Below, in pieces: positions 16,536 through 30,115 of a stretch of DNA of 35,451 nucleotides (the first letter of the stretch is position 1; each line of letters opens with the position of its first letter). Made by a program: the position numbers and the translations under genes. This DNA is from Sulfurospirillaceae bacterium (GTDB lineage Bacteria; Campylobacterota; Campylobacteria; Campylobacterales; Sulfurospirillaceae), in assembly GCA_028705785.1 (NCBI GenBank), contig JAQWCT010000003.1, positions 1 to 35,451 of the forward strand, read 5' to 3'. Below the pieces are notes generated by a model, which ran no database searches, had not been told where the DNA came from, and was given only the letters and a program-made list of their open reading frames with translations.

Positions 16536-17469
16536 GCAACTTCAATATTTTTTTATCTACTGTGGAGATAGCAAGTTTGTCTATCTCCTCCACGCTAAAC
16601 CAACCATCAACCTCTTTTATAGGCTCACACAACAGCACTTCAAGTTCAAGTTTAAAATGGGTATATACCTGCTCAACTCTGCCTAATTTCTTATAACCAT
16701 TTGGTCTACCCAGTGTTTGAACAAACCCCCACAAACCATGAAGCAAACGCTCTTTTCGCTGAATTAAACCTAATTTGTTATCTTTATACATAACCAAAGC
16801 GATTTTTTGTCGTACTGGAATGGCATTTTTCTTTTGAGGCAAAGGATAATTATGTGGATCGATTTTTCCGATACACTTTACATGTAAAGGACATTCACCA
16901 CACAAAGGATTTCGAGAAGTACAAATCAAAGAGCCCAAATCCATCAAAGCTTGATTGTGTTCGTAAGGATGTTTTTGGTTTAAAAATTCCCACGCTCTTT
17001 CCCAAAGAACTTTTTCATCCTTAGTTGACAAGCCAAAAAAACGACATAAAACGCGTTTGACATTAGCATCTAAAATGGGCAATACCTGCCCATACGCAAA
17101 CACACCAATAGCATGTGCCGTACTTTTGCCAATGCCTTTTAAAGCTTCAAGTTCTACGATATTTTGAGGCAAAATACCTTTACATGTAAGGGCTGTATAA
17201 TGAAGATTTTTGGCTCTTGTGTAGTAACCTAGTCCTTCCCACCTTTTAAGCACATCATCTAGTGGTGCATCTGCAACGGATTTGAGTGTGGGGAAAGTTT
17301 CCAAAAAAGGAAAATAGAACCGCTCTAAAACTGTTTTAACTTGCGTTTGTTGAAGCATAATTTCACTGAGATAAATGTGGTAAGCATCTTTAGTATTTCG
17401 CCAAGGAAGCTCATGCCTCCCAAAAATCGCATACCACTCAAAAAGTTTATCTTGAATCATAAACACCAC
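16510..17469 (-). CDS. mutY: A/G-specific adenine glycosylase
   Basis: RHELPWRNTKDAYHIYLSEIMLQQTQVKTV; HhH ALKGIGKSTAHAIGVFAYG; FeS cysteines CTSRNPLCGECPLHVKC; NUDIX-like C-terminus. Confidence 0.95.
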   Translation of the reverse strand: MVFMIQDKLFEWYAIFGRHELPWRNTKDAYHIYLSEIMLQQTQVKTVLERFYFPFLETFPTLKSVADAPLDDVLKRWEGLGYYTRAKNLHYTALTCKGILPQNIVELEALKGIGKSTAHAIGVFAYGQVLPILDANVKRVLCRFFGLSTKDEKVLWERAWEFLNQKHPYEHNQALMDLGSLICTSRNPLCGECPLHVKCIGKIDPHNYPLPQKKNAIPVRQKIALVMYKDNKLGLIQRKERLLHGLWGFVQTLGRPNGYKKLGRVEQVYTHFKLELEVLLCEPIKEVDGWFSVEEIDKLAISTVDKKILKLLIASKPYP

Positions 17470-18128
17470 GAAATGGGCTTTATACCTTTACATGTAAGGA
17501 ATTCATTACTCTTGGAAAAAGGCTTTGAGCCAAAAAATCCACGATAACTTGAGAGCGGTGAGGGATGAGGCGCTTTTAAAATCAAATGCTTTTTACCATC
17601 TATTAAACTCGCTTTGGCGCCAGCTGGTGCACCCCAAAGGATAAACACCAAATGCTCTTTGTGCGCACTCAAAAGCTTTATCACTGCATCAGTGAAGTTT
17701 TCCCAGCCTTGATTGCGATGTGAATTGGCTTCACTTGCACGGACGGTTAAAACTGTGTTGAGTAGAAAAACACCTTGGTGTGCCCATGCGCTCAAGTTGC
17801 CACTTTTGGGAACTTCGCAACCCATATCATCTCTTAACTCTTTGAATATATTTTGTAAAGAAGGTGGATGAGGAACACCATCTTGTACCGAAAATGAAAG
17901 TCCATGCGCTTGATTTTCGCCATGATAGGGGTCTTGTCCAAGAATCACTACTTTGACATTATCAAAAGGAGTATTGTCAAATGCTGCAAAGATATTTGTG
18001 CTTTTAGGATAAATCTTTTGACTTTTTTTTTCTTCAACTAAAAATGCTTTTAAGGCTTCAAAATAGGGTTTTTGAAACTCATCAAAAAGGATCTTTTTCC
18101 AACTCTCTTCTATTTTTGGATCAATCAT
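17457..18128 (-). CDS. ung: uracil-DNA glycosylase
   Basis: VVILGQDPYHGENQAHGLSFSV; HLVFILWGAPAGAK; APHPSPLSSYRGFFG. Start moved to MIDPKIEES; the longer ORF would overlap the SRP RNA gene. Confidence 0.96.
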   Translation of the reverse strand: MIDPKIEESWKKILFDEFQKPYFEALKAFLVEEKKSQKIYPKSTNIFAAFDNTPFDNVKVVILGQDPYHGENQAHGLSFSVQDGVPHPPSLQNIFKELRDDMGCEVPKSGNLSAWAHQGVFLLNTVLTVRASEANSHRNQGWENFTDAVIKLLSAHKEHLVFILWGAPAGAKASLIDGKKHLILKAPHPSPLSSYRGFFGSKPFSKSNEFLTCKGIKPISWCL

Positions 18129-18161
18129 ATTCTCTTCTTTAAGAAATTTTGGGTAAAATAC

Positions 18162-18270
18162 GCTTCGCCTTCTTCTAGACCTGTGCAATGTCTTTTTAGA
18201 GCAAAGCTTCAGGGTGGGAACACAGCAGAGCACTTTTTTAAGGTGTGTGCCGCAGTCATCTGGAAGAGGG
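18162..18270 (+). ncRNA. ffs: signal recognition particle RNA (small bacterial type)
   Basis: SRP domain-IV-like core TTCAGGGTGGGAACACAGCAGAGCAC...GTGTGTGCCGCAGTCATCTGGAAG. Ends pair (CTTCTAGA / TCTGGAAG). Followed by a T-run. Confidence 0.8.
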
Positions 18271-18284
18271 TTTTTTACCTATCT

Positions 18285-19496
18285 TTACACTCCTAGATAC
18301 AACTCAATTTCTAAAGCCAATTTATAAAAATCAACTTTTTCCATTCTTCCTTTTTCTTGCAAAGCCTCTTTGATATGCTCTCGTCCTTGTATCAACTCTT
18401 TGGACTTCACACCATGCGAGATGGAAAGTGTTGCTTCGATAAAGGCTGAAATGCGGTCACAATTTTTAAGTGCAAGCCCATCAATGGCGTTGTATTTATC
18501 TTCATTGTAAGCTTCCAAATTATCCACGATTACGATGCCATTTTCATTGATTTTATTAAGAAATTCATCTTTTTGATTGTCGCCATAAAGCCCTAAGAGA
18601 TACTTAAAAGGCTTGATGATATTTTCAGGCAAATAGACCAAAATTTCTTCTTCAATCATCTTGATTTCAAATTCACTAATAATTTCATCAAGTCCACTGA
18701 CGGAGTACTTAACAGGTGAAATGATGTCACGGGTGAGTGCTTCGGGAAAATCATGGAAGAGGGCACAAAAAAAGTTATTTTCCATTCTTTTGTCACATGC
18801 TTTAATAGAAAGCGAGTAAAAATAACCCAAAATAGCCACAATCAGCATATGCCCCAATACTGAAGTTTCAGGAATTCTAGGCGTTTGTGCCCAACGCTTT
18901 TGAAAACGAAGTCGTCCACTGAGGTCGATAATTTTGGAGATTTTTTTATTCATCGCCATTTTACGAACGCCAATGAGCTCATAATAATCTTCGATTTCTT
19001 CATCAACGGCTTCTTTGACTCTGTCGATATTATTGAGAAATTGACTGGTTTGATAAACGATAGAAAACTCCCATTTAGTCGCCATATACGAAGCGGCTTT
19101 AAGGATAAATCGCTCTTTTTTATACATAGTAGGGTCTTTAAGATAAGTCTCAAATCGCTTATAAAATGCTCCCTCTTCAATGTCACTCAAAGAGTCATAT
19201 AATTGCTCTAGTACCCATGCATTAATCTCTTTTTCTTTCTTTTGAAGTGCTCGTCTAAACACATCAGGGCGAATGTCAGTCACCACCACACGGCGCAAAA
19301 ATTCAAAAATGCCTGCTTCTATCATGGAAACCATATTGATACTCTCTTTGGGTTCCATCTTCGCTAAAAAATAAGCGATGATAAACTTGTGTGCTTGTTT
19401 ATCAAGTTCCACTAATTCAACCATCCTTGGATAGTCATTCCACCTCTGTATGGAAGCTGCACCGAAAAATTGTTCGATAAGTTTAGGACTTAACAT
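18285..19496 (-). CDS. HD domain-containing protein (YfbR-like phosphohydrolase region)
   Basis: PETSVLGHMLIVAILGYF...FFCALFHDFPEALTRDIISPVK: H...HD and PEALTRD motifs. Confidence 0.82.
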   Translation of the reverse strand: MLSPKLIEQFFGAASIQRWNDYPRMVELVELDKQAHKFIIAYFLAKMEPKESINMVSMIEAGIFEFLRRVVVTDIRPDVFRRALQKKEKEINAWVLEQLYDSLSDIEEGAFYKRFETYLKDPTMYKKERFILKAASYMATKWEFSIVYQTSQFLNNIDRVKEAVDEEIEDYYELIGVRKMAMNKKISKIIDLSGRLRFQKRWAQTPRIPETSVLGHMLIVAILGYFYSLSIKACDKRMENNFFCALFHDFPEALTRDIISPVKYSVSGLDEIISEFEIKMIEEEILVYLPENIIKPFKYLLGLYGDNQKDEFLNKINENGIVIVDNLEAYNEDKYNAIDGLALKNCDRISAFIEATLSISHGVKSKELIQGREHIKEALQEKGRMEKVDFYKLALEIELYLGV

Positions 19497-19885
19497 CCTA
19501 TCTCTTTATTGACAATGTTAGAATCTATCTCGATAACGGTATGAACATTGCCTCTAGGATTAAAATCCGCCACTACTTTGAGCCATTTTGGGTTGATTTT
19601 GGAAACAAGCATATCGTAGATTTCATTGGCACTGTTTTCGTGGCTGATATGCCGTGTCATAAAGCTATTGATGTAGAGTTTAATGGCTTTAAGCTCGACT
19701 ACAAATTCGTTAGGAATGTAGTCAATATAAATCGTCGCAAAATCAGGATAACCGCTTCTAGGACAAAGGCAACAAAATTCAGGTAGCGTCATCTTAATCG
19801 TATAGTTTTTTTTGTTATTGTTAGGCCAAATTTCCAAATCTTTTTCGATATCAAATTCTTTGATAATTGCTTCACCATATTTCAT
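19490..19885 (-). CDS. queF: preQ1 synthase (NADPH-dependent 7-cyano-7-deazaguanine reductase)
   Basis: LPEFCCLCPRSGYPDFATIYIDYIPNEFVVELKAIKLYINSF; HENSANEIYD. Confidence 0.95.
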   Translation of the reverse strand: MKYGEAIIKEFDIEKDLEIWPNNNKKNYTIKMTLPEFCCLCPRSGYPDFATIYIDYIPNEFVVELKAIKLYINSFMTRHISHENSANEIYDMLVSKINPKWLKVVADFNPRGNVHTVIEIDSNIVNKEIGC

Positions 19886-21283
19886 TTATTTCTCCTATTG
19901 TTTTTGGTTTTGAGATGTAAAATCCTTGAATATAATCAGGATTAAACGCTTTCATTTTGCTAAAAAGTGCCTCTTTATCGGCAAATTTTAGCATGGTTTT
20001 GATTTTTAAATTGCGTGCAAATTGCATGTACATTTCTAATATTTGAGCATATTTTGGGTCTTCTATCTTTTTGGTAAATTCCATATCAAATTTGAGTATA
20101 TCGATAGGTAAATATTTGATGTATTCAAAACCGCAGTTATTGCCACCAAAATTATTGAGCGCTATTTTAAATCCACTTTTTTGATAATCGCCAATGATTT
20201 CGCGAAAACGAGACATATCTTCATAACTATTTTTTTCGCTAATTTCTAAAATAAACCGACTAGGGTCTATTTTTTTATCATGAAAAAGCGTTGTGAGATA
20301 GAGTTTAAAGCTATTATTTCTCAGCGATACGGGTGAAATATCTACACTAAAGAGGATATTTTTATCCATTAGTGGTGAAATTTCATCCAATAGCAGTGAA
20401 AATATTTTTTCATCAAATACTTTTTCATAACCCGTATAATTAACAATCCGCTCAATCTGAGATTTCGATAAAAATCCATGCTCTTTAGTTGAAATTCTCG
20501 TCAAAACTTCTACGATTTTAATCTCACCACTTTGTATTTCCATTGAGGGTTGATATTTAAAAAATATTTTGTCATTTTTAAGTGCTTCGTCTACAATTTG
20601 TTCAAAAATATCTGGTTTAATATTGGGAAAAACAAAATCACTTTTTTTACTCTCCTCAAGAAGTATATAAAGTTTTTCAATGATATTTTTAACATTGGTA
20701 TCATAATCTGCCTCAATTAAAGAAAAATCCATTTTTACTTCTATATCATTAATACCAATATTTTTAAGTTCTTTAGAAAATATAGTCAATAAATGCGTCA
20801 ATTCTTTTGGATAACACTTAATCGGAAAAATAAAATTCCCACTCCAACACCTACCAATGGGTGTATTATAAAAATAGTATTTTTTTAAAAAATCATTCAA
20901 TCTTTGTATAAATAATTTTAACAATAAGTCACTATTGCTTGCGCCATATCTCTCATTGATATCATCTATATTGTCTACATGTAAAAGTACAATCGTATAA
21001 TTTTCTTTTGCTCCAAGTTCTTCAATAATAGAAATAATTTTCTTAAATGTAAACGCTTTAGTCGTAGAATCAATAAGTGTTGTTCTAAAACCATGATAAA
21101 TAAGATAAAAAATATAATAAACATAGATAGGAATTAAGATAATGAGAAGAAAAAAGTTTTCAATACTTTGATTGAAAATTTTGAAAAGGGAAAAAAATAT
21201 AAAAATCAGAAGAAAGAAAGGAAAAACGATTTTAAGTGCCGTGATAAATCGGTTTTCCCTCTCTTTAACTTCGGAATAGAGCA

Positions 21284-21284
<1 letters not shown>
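19872..21284 (-). CDS. degenerate GGDEF / EAL domain protein
   Basis: GGDEF-like domain with CWSGNF in place of GGDEF. EAL-like domain (KIVEVLTRI ... ALNNFGGNNCGFEYIKYLPIDILKFDMEF). Confidence 0.85.
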
Positions 21285-24686
<3,402 letters not shown>

Positions 24687-24841
24687 TGGAGTCTCCTTTT
24701 ATTATATTTAATTAAAATAGTTGAAGTAGTAGTTTAGGGTGAACTTGTGAAAACATAAACATTATACCTCAAATTAGGGCTGATTGGAGGTGAAAGAAAG
24801 AGAATCAAACTTTCACATCTCATCACTTATTTTTTAAAACT

Positions 24842-26167
24842 TTACATTTGTTTGGTCAATATCTTATTTTTTAGGTCTTCTACTCTTAATTTAAATGATT
24901 CATTAGTGATAATAAGTTCGTTAATTTTTTTAATGTTGTGTGATACAGCGGTATGGTCTTTCATACCAAAATAAGTGGCTAAAGATGGCATAGAATTAGG
25001 CGTGAGTGTTCGCGCTAAATAGATGCCAATACGCCTTGCTTCTACAATGTTTTTACTGCGCTTGGTTGATTTTATTTCACTAGGCTTAATATTAAGGTCT
25101 TTTGAAATCGTGAGTATAATATCTTCTAATGTGATATTTTCTCTTCTTTCTTTAATTTGTTCACGCATAACATTTTTAGCAAATTCAAGGGTTATCTCTT
25201 GGCGCATTAAAGATGCGTAAGCATTGAGATTGATGATAGCACTTTCAATTTCACGGATATTATCACCCATATTAGAAGCGATGTAATTGACAATATCGCT
25301 ATTGAGGTTAATTCCATCAAGTTCGCATTTTTTATTGATAATAGCAATCTTAGTTTCAAGTTCAGGCAATCCAATATCAGCAATTAAACCCCATTCAAAT
25401 CTACTTTTAAGGCGATCTTCTAGTCCATTAATCATTTTTGGTGGTTTATCTGAGGTGAGGACGATTTGTTTACCAGCAGAGTGAAGTTCATTAAAAGTAT
25501 GAAAAAATTCTTCTTGAGTCTGAATTTTATTAGATAAAAATTGCGTATCATCAATAAGTAAAACATCACAATTTCGGTATTTATCCCTAAATCTATCCAT
25601 AGATTGGTTGCGAAGGTTGTAAGTAAAATCATTCATAAATTGTTCAATGGTTGCATAAATAACACTTTTGCCTTTGGCTTGAACATAATTACCAATGGCA
25701 TGAATAAGGTGTGTTTTTCCAAGCCCTGTAGGTCCATAAATAAAAACAGGATTATACATGATGCCAGGTTTTTCTGCGATAGATTTTGCAGCAGTATATG
25801 CGTATTGATTTGAACTGCCCACTACAAAACTTCCAAAAGTATAAGAAGGATTTAAAATAGTGCTTTTGGTATTTTTATTAACATCAACCATTTCAATAGG
25901 AGTAGGTTTACTTTTAGTGATTTTCAGATGTTCTTTGAGAACAATTTTGATTTCTGGTTTTTTTCCTGTTTTGAGTTCAAAGAGATGACCAAGTTTCTCG
26001 CTGTATTTTGTTTTTACCCAGTTAGCGATGAGAATATTGGGAGCAATAAAGACCATCTGGTCGGAGTTTGAAGCTTTTTCATGGAATTTAAGTTGTTTAA
26101 TGTAGCGATCATATTCTAGTGAAGAAATTTCTTCTTTTAAAAGTGATAAGATAGTATCTGCTAACAA
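24842..26167 (-). CDS. dnaA: chromosomal replication initiator DnaA
   Basis: NPVFIYGPTGLGKTHLIHAIGN, VLLIDDTQFL; domain IV YLARTLTPNSMPSLATYFGMKDHTAVSHNIKKI. Confidence 0.98.
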   Translation of the reverse strand: MLADTILSLLKEEISSLEYDRYIKQLKFHEKASNSDQMVFIAPNILIANWVKTKYSEKLGHLFELKTGKKPEIKIVLKEHLKITKSKPTPIEMVDVNKNTKSTILNPSYTFGSFVVGSSNQYAYTAAKSIAEKPGIMYNPVFIYGPTGLGKTHLIHAIGNYVQAKGKSVIYATIEQFMNDFTYNLRNQSMDRFRDKYRNCDVLLIDDTQFLSNKIQTQEEFFHTFNELHSAGKQIVLTSDKPPKMINGLEDRLKSRFEWGLIADIGLPELETKIAIINKKCELDGINLNSDIVNYIASNMGDNIREIESAIINLNAYASLMRQEITLEFAKNVMREQIKERRENITLEDIILTISKDLNIKPSEIKSTKRSKNIVEARRIGIYLARTLTPNSMPSLATYFGMKDHTAVSHNIKKINELIITNESFKLRVEDLKNKILTKQM

Positions 26168-26189
26168 AAAAATCTCCTTAAAAAAATCT

Positions 26190-26325
26190 TCACCCTGTGA
26201 ATAACGCTGTGAATAAGTGACTTTTATTTTAGCTAAAAAATTATTAGTTATATGTTAAACTATGATTGATATAATGTGAAAATAGTTATTCACACTGTGA
26301 AAAAGCAGTGAATAAAGGGCTTTAG
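26190..26325. other. oriC: putative oriC region (DnaA-box cluster with AT-rich stretch) between dnaA and ruvC
   Basis: TGTGAATAA at 26196-26204 and 26208-26216, TTATTCACA at 26286-26294, variants at 26296-26304 and 26307-26315. Very AT-rich 26221-26277. Confidence 0.8.
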
Positions 26326-26796
26326 GTGATTATTTTAGGAATAGATCCAGGGACAAGAAATTGCGGTTATGCCATTTTAAAAAAAGAGAAAAATAGTCTT
26401 ACTTTGATAGAAGCAGGACTGATAAAAATTAAAGAAAAAGTACTCCAACATCAAATTATGGAGTTGGTTGAGGGTCTTGATATTATCTTTCAAAACCACA
26501 CGATTGATGAAGTTGCCATTGAAGATATTTTTTATGCGTTTAACCCTAAAACTGTTTTAAAGTTAGCACAATTTCGTGGAGCACTGAGTTTAAAAGTTTT
26601 ACAAGTGATTGGAAATTTTAGTGAGTATACGGCACTACAAGTTAAAAAGGCGGTCACGGGTAATGGAAAAGCCGCTAAAGAGCAGGTCTCTTTTATGGTA
26701 AAAATGATTTTGGGCATTAAACAAGAGATTAAACCTCTGGATATTACGGATGCTATCGCTATTGCTATCACGCATTCCCAGAGGGTTAAAGCTTAG
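26326..26796 (+). CDS. ruvC: crossover junction endodeoxyribonuclease RuvC
   Basis: [55 protein letters not shown]. Confidence 0.97.
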   Translation: MIILGIDPGTRNCGYAILKKEKNSLTLIEAGLIKIKEKVLQHQIMELVEGLDIIFQNHTIDEVAIEDIFYAFNPKTVLKLAQFRGALSLKVLQVIGNFSEYTALQVKKAVTGNGKAAKEQVSFMVKMILGIKQEIKPLDITDAIAIAITHSQRVKA

Positions 26797-27407
26797 TTTT
26801 TTTCTTTGATAGTAAAGATATATTTATGCTCTTCTGGCAGCACATCGTAGAGTGCATGAGCAAGATTTTGAATTTCCCAAAGGGCAGATTTATCACTTCT
26901 TAGGGTTAAAAAGTTTTGAAGACTTCGCGCATTGACTGTCCATGTAAGTTCGGTTTTATAACTCTCTGGAAGGCAGTATTTTGCCTTATCATTACTGATT
27001 CCCGTAAGTAAGACCAAGCGAAGATTTTCTAGGGCACGGATACTCATCTCATCAACCATATCAACACCGGTTAAAACAAGATACTTAGAAGCTCTTTCCA
27101 AATCCTTACATGTAAAGGTTTCTTCGCTCTTTAATTCTTTGAGTGTATAGCGGGATGATTTAACCGATAAAGATGCCATGCGGTGTCTTGAAAACTCTTG
27201 AAGAAGGGCTCTACTGATACCTTGAATATAAAAGTTATAAACCAAATGTTCTAGTGTTGAAGCATGTTTAAATTTGTTTCCAACGCGGTCAATAAGCTCT
27301 TTATCTTTTTCTCCACCCTCATCACTTTTGTCAAAACTTTGCCAACAAGTTCGAATGGCGTTAGCGCAATAGATAAGTGGTGTATAGTGTTGTAGTGTTA
27401 TGTTCAT
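26793..27407 (-). CDS. thyX: FAD-dependent thymidylate synthase
   Basis: [21 protein letters not shown] (RHRxxSxxxxSxR) and [20 protein letters not shown]. Confidence 0.97.
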   Translation of the reverse strand: MNITLQHYTPLIYCANAIRTCWQSFDKSDEGGEKDKELIDRVGNKFKHASTLEHLVYNFYIQGISRALLQEFSRHRMASLSVKSSRYTLKELKSEETFTCKDLERASKYLVLTGVDMVDEMSIRALENLRLVLLTGISNDKAKYCLPESYKTELTWTVNARSLQNFLTLRSDKSALWEIQNLAHALYDVLPEEHKYIFTIKEKN

Positions 27408-27410
27408 GTA

Positions 27411-27437
27411 TTAGTCCCAAGTAAATATTGGGACTAA
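27411..27437 (-). promoter_or_regulatory. perfect 10-bp hairpin directly upstream of the thyX start codon
   Basis: TTAGTCCCAA-gtaaata-TTGGGACTAA. On the minus strand it ends 3 nt before the ATG. Confidence 0.7.
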
Positions 27438-27464
27438 TTGTATTACATGTAAGCTAAAAAATTG

Positions 27465-30029
27465 TTATTTGAGTTGGAGTAGTGTGTTGAGCATTTCATC
27501 CGCAGTGGTAATCGTTTTTGAGTTAGCTTGGTAACCTCTTTGAATAACGATTAGTTGAGTCAATGAACGAGAAAGATCCACATTACTCATCTCCAGTGAA
27601 CTTGCCTGAATTGTACCTTTTCCACCCGTTGCTGCTTGTCCGATGATAGGATCACCTGAGTTGGAAGTTTGGATAAAACAGTTACCACCATCACTCTCTA
27701 AACCTTGATTATTGGTAAAGATTGACATAGCCACTTGAGCGAGGGCAAAACTTCTTCCGTTGGTAAAACTACCGATAACCGTGCCTGTTTCATCAACACT
27801 TAGACCATTAATATCACCACCAGCGTAACCATCTTGGCTGACAGAGGTTGTACTAGAGTCTTTATCAAAACTACTAATACCGTCAAATTGTCCTAGCGTT
27901 CCAAATTTGAGTTCAATATTTTGGTTAGAAGTTGAACCATTGTTCGCAGTATATGTGAGGTTTCTTGGAGAATACGTTGCCAAAGAACCATCGGAATTAA
28001 AGCTCACAGTTCCTGTGACAATATTTTTTGGGTAGTTTCCAAGATTGATATCGCCTGGTTCTGGAACAGAGATAAGGACTGACCATTCTGTACCACCATC
28101 ACTAGTATAACCGGTTTTAGTATATTCAAATCTAACGGTATGTTTTGAACCCAAAGAGTCATAAACATCTGTACTAGAAGCCAAAGAGGCGGCATAGATA
28201 CTTTGAGATGATCGTACAGATGTACCTCCCGTTAATGTACCTTGAAGCGCATTGATAGTCGTACTAAAATTACTATTTGCAGCGACATTATTGCTAGCAT
28301 TTGTAAGATTGGTGACGGCTAAATAAAGATTATGATCATTGTCAGTTTTTAAGTTTGTTCCGACTGGATAAATCATTGGTGTACCAGCACTAGCTATAAG
28401 TGTTGAACCTGTTGGTATAGTTGCTGACTCTGAAAGTGTGATAGCAGCACCAAGAGCGCCTGCTGGAACAAGAGCACCATTAATCATCGTTGCAGCAGAA
28501 AGAATAGTACCTGCTTGAAGAATAGTAGTTGCTGGAAATGAGATGGGTTCAGAGGTAATGGTATTAGCCGTGATTTGTGAAACGACTGCAGATGGTGTAG
28601 CATCTATAACATCTCCATCATCAGTATTAAAGGCATCTCCTTTTGGGTTAGTAATTTCAAACTGTCCTGTTTTGCTAACACTTACGGCAACGCCATCATT
28701 TTTATTAAGCGTTTGAGCTCCCGTAGTTGCCCATTCATTTCTAGAATTTAAATCGGCATCCGCACCATCAGCAACAGTAGTTCCTAAATAGTTAACATAC
28801 AATCTAGCATCTTTTTGCATTGCTTCTCTAAGGTCTTCAGTTGTTGAAAATGTTCTAGCCGTAGCATCATCATAAAGGTGCGTTGTGTTTAAAGGGCTAC
28901 TGGTATAAGTATATTGATATGCCGTGATAACATCGGTACTTACCAATGGAGTTGTGTCTGTACCATTTTTGGTAAGTTTAATATTTTTAGTTGCTGCTTC
29001 AGTGCCTGTTTGATTGCTGTTGGTAAGATAAATTTGATTACCACCTGTGATATTAGCTTCAACACCCGTTTTGGAAGTTTTAGCATTAATCAAACCAGCG
29101 ATGATAGAAGCTACTGTAGCAGGATCAGTATCCAATGTTGAACCAGTGATGGTTTCACCATTAAGCACAATATCAACGACAGTAGGTGAAGCTGGAGGGC
29201 TAGGTACTGTAACTGTAGCACTCTTAGATTGCGCATAGCTTATCCAAACACCTTGTCCTGTTGTAAGATTAAAAGCTTTACCATCGGAGTTAAAAAGTGC
29301 GCCAAAGTCTTGTCCTCGTTCATAAAGTTTTTTATCAGCATTAAAAGCATTAGATCCTACATCATTTTCGTCGTGTTTTTCACTGGTTAAACCTACATCA
29401 ATCGTACCATTTCCATTGGTATCAACCCAACCACTATTTGAATCTAAAGAGTAAATAACGGATTTTTGGTTGCCAACGGTATCGCCTGAATCAAGGTTGG
29501 CTTTAACCGCAATGTAAGTAGAAGCATTAGCAGGTGTAGTCAGTCCTGGAGGAATAGTGATATTGCCTATAGGTGAAGTAGAATCAAGTTTTCCCGTCGC
29601 CTCATCTCGCACCCATCCTTGGATAATATAACCATTGGTATCGACGAAGTTACCATTGGCATCAAAGGTAAAGTCACCACTTCTCGTATATTTATAGGTA
29701 CTTCCACCATCGGGGGAGACAACAAAGAAACCGTCTCCTTGAATGGCAAGGTCTGTACTTTTATCGGTAGTTTCAATGGAGCCTTGTTTAAATATTTTAG
29801 TAACAGTATTGACTTGTGTTCCAAGTCCAATCTGCATTGCATTTTTACCACCAAGTTCTCCTTGAGGGGCAGTTGCAATTTTGGCAGTTTGACTTAAGAG
29901 ATCAGAAAAATTTGCTCTACTGTATTTAAAACCTGTTGTATTAACATTTGCAATGTTGTTACCTTCAACATCCATTGCGATCTGGTGTGCCTGCAATCCG
30001 GTAACGCCGGCCCAGAGTGATCTCATCAT
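27465..30029 (-). CDS. flgE: flagellar hook protein FlgE
   Basis: MMRSLWAGVTGLQAHQIAMDVEGNNIANVNTTGFKYSRANFSDL; C-terminal SNVDLSRSLTQLIVIQRGYQANSKTITTADEMLNTLLQLK. Confidence 0.95.
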   Translation of the reverse strand: MMRSLWAGVTGLQAHQIAMDVEGNNIANVNTTGFKYSRANFSDLLSQTAKIATAPQGELGGKNAMQIGLGTQVNTVTKIFKQGSIETTDKSTDLAIQGDGFFVVSPDGGSTYKYTRSGDFTFDANGNFVDTNGYIIQGWVRDEATGKLDSTSPIGNITIPPGLTTPANASTYIAVKANLDSGDTVGNQKSVIYSLDSNSGWVDTNGNGTIDVGLTSEKHDENDVGSNAFNADKKLYERGQDFGALFNSDGKAFNLTTGQGVWISYAQSKSATVTVPSPPASPTVVDIVLNGETITGSTLDTDPATVASIIAGLINAKTSKTGVEANITGGNQIYLTNSNQTGTEAATKNIKLTKNGTDTTPLVSTDVITAYQYTYTSSPLNTTHLYDDATARTFSTTEDLREAMQKDARLYVNYLGTTVADGADADLNSRNEWATTGAQTLNKNDGVAVSVSKTGQFEITNPKGDAFNTDDGDVIDATPSAVVSQITANTITSEPISFPATTILQAGTILSAATMINGALVPAGALGAAITLSESATIPTGSTLIASAGTPMIYPVGTNLKTDNDHNLYLAVTNLTNASNNVAANSNFSTTINALQGTLTGGTSVRSSQSIYAASLASSTDVYDSLGSKHTVRFEYTKTGYTSDGGTEWSVLISVPEPGDINLGNYPKNIVTGTVSFNSDGSLATYSPRNLTYTANNGSTSNQNIELKFGTLGQFDGISSFDKDSSTTSVSQDGYAGGDINGLSVDETGTVIGSFTNGRSFALAQVAMSIFTNNQGLESDGGNCFIQTSNSGDPIIGQAATGGKGTIQASSLEMSNVDLSRSLTQLIVIQRGYQANSKTITTADEMLNTLLQLK

Positions 30030-30081
30030 TGCGTATCCTTTTTAAAGTTACTTTTTAATTTATTTAATTTCGTATCAAATG

Positions 30082-30101
30082 AAAGCAATTTTTATTCCAT
30101 A
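30082..30101 (-). promoter_or_regulatory. putative sigma54 promoter upstream of flgE
   Basis: Minus strand TATGGAATAAAAATTGCTTT: GG-N10-GC spacing. Confidence 0.6.
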
Positions 30102-30115
30102 AATATCATATACTT

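Noticed and set aside
18129-18233. N-terminal extension of the uracil-DNA glycosylase ORF (MLCCVPTLKLCSKK...)
   Set aside because: Overlaps the SRP RNA gene on the opposite strand; the internal Met (MIDPKIEES) is a normal Ung start.
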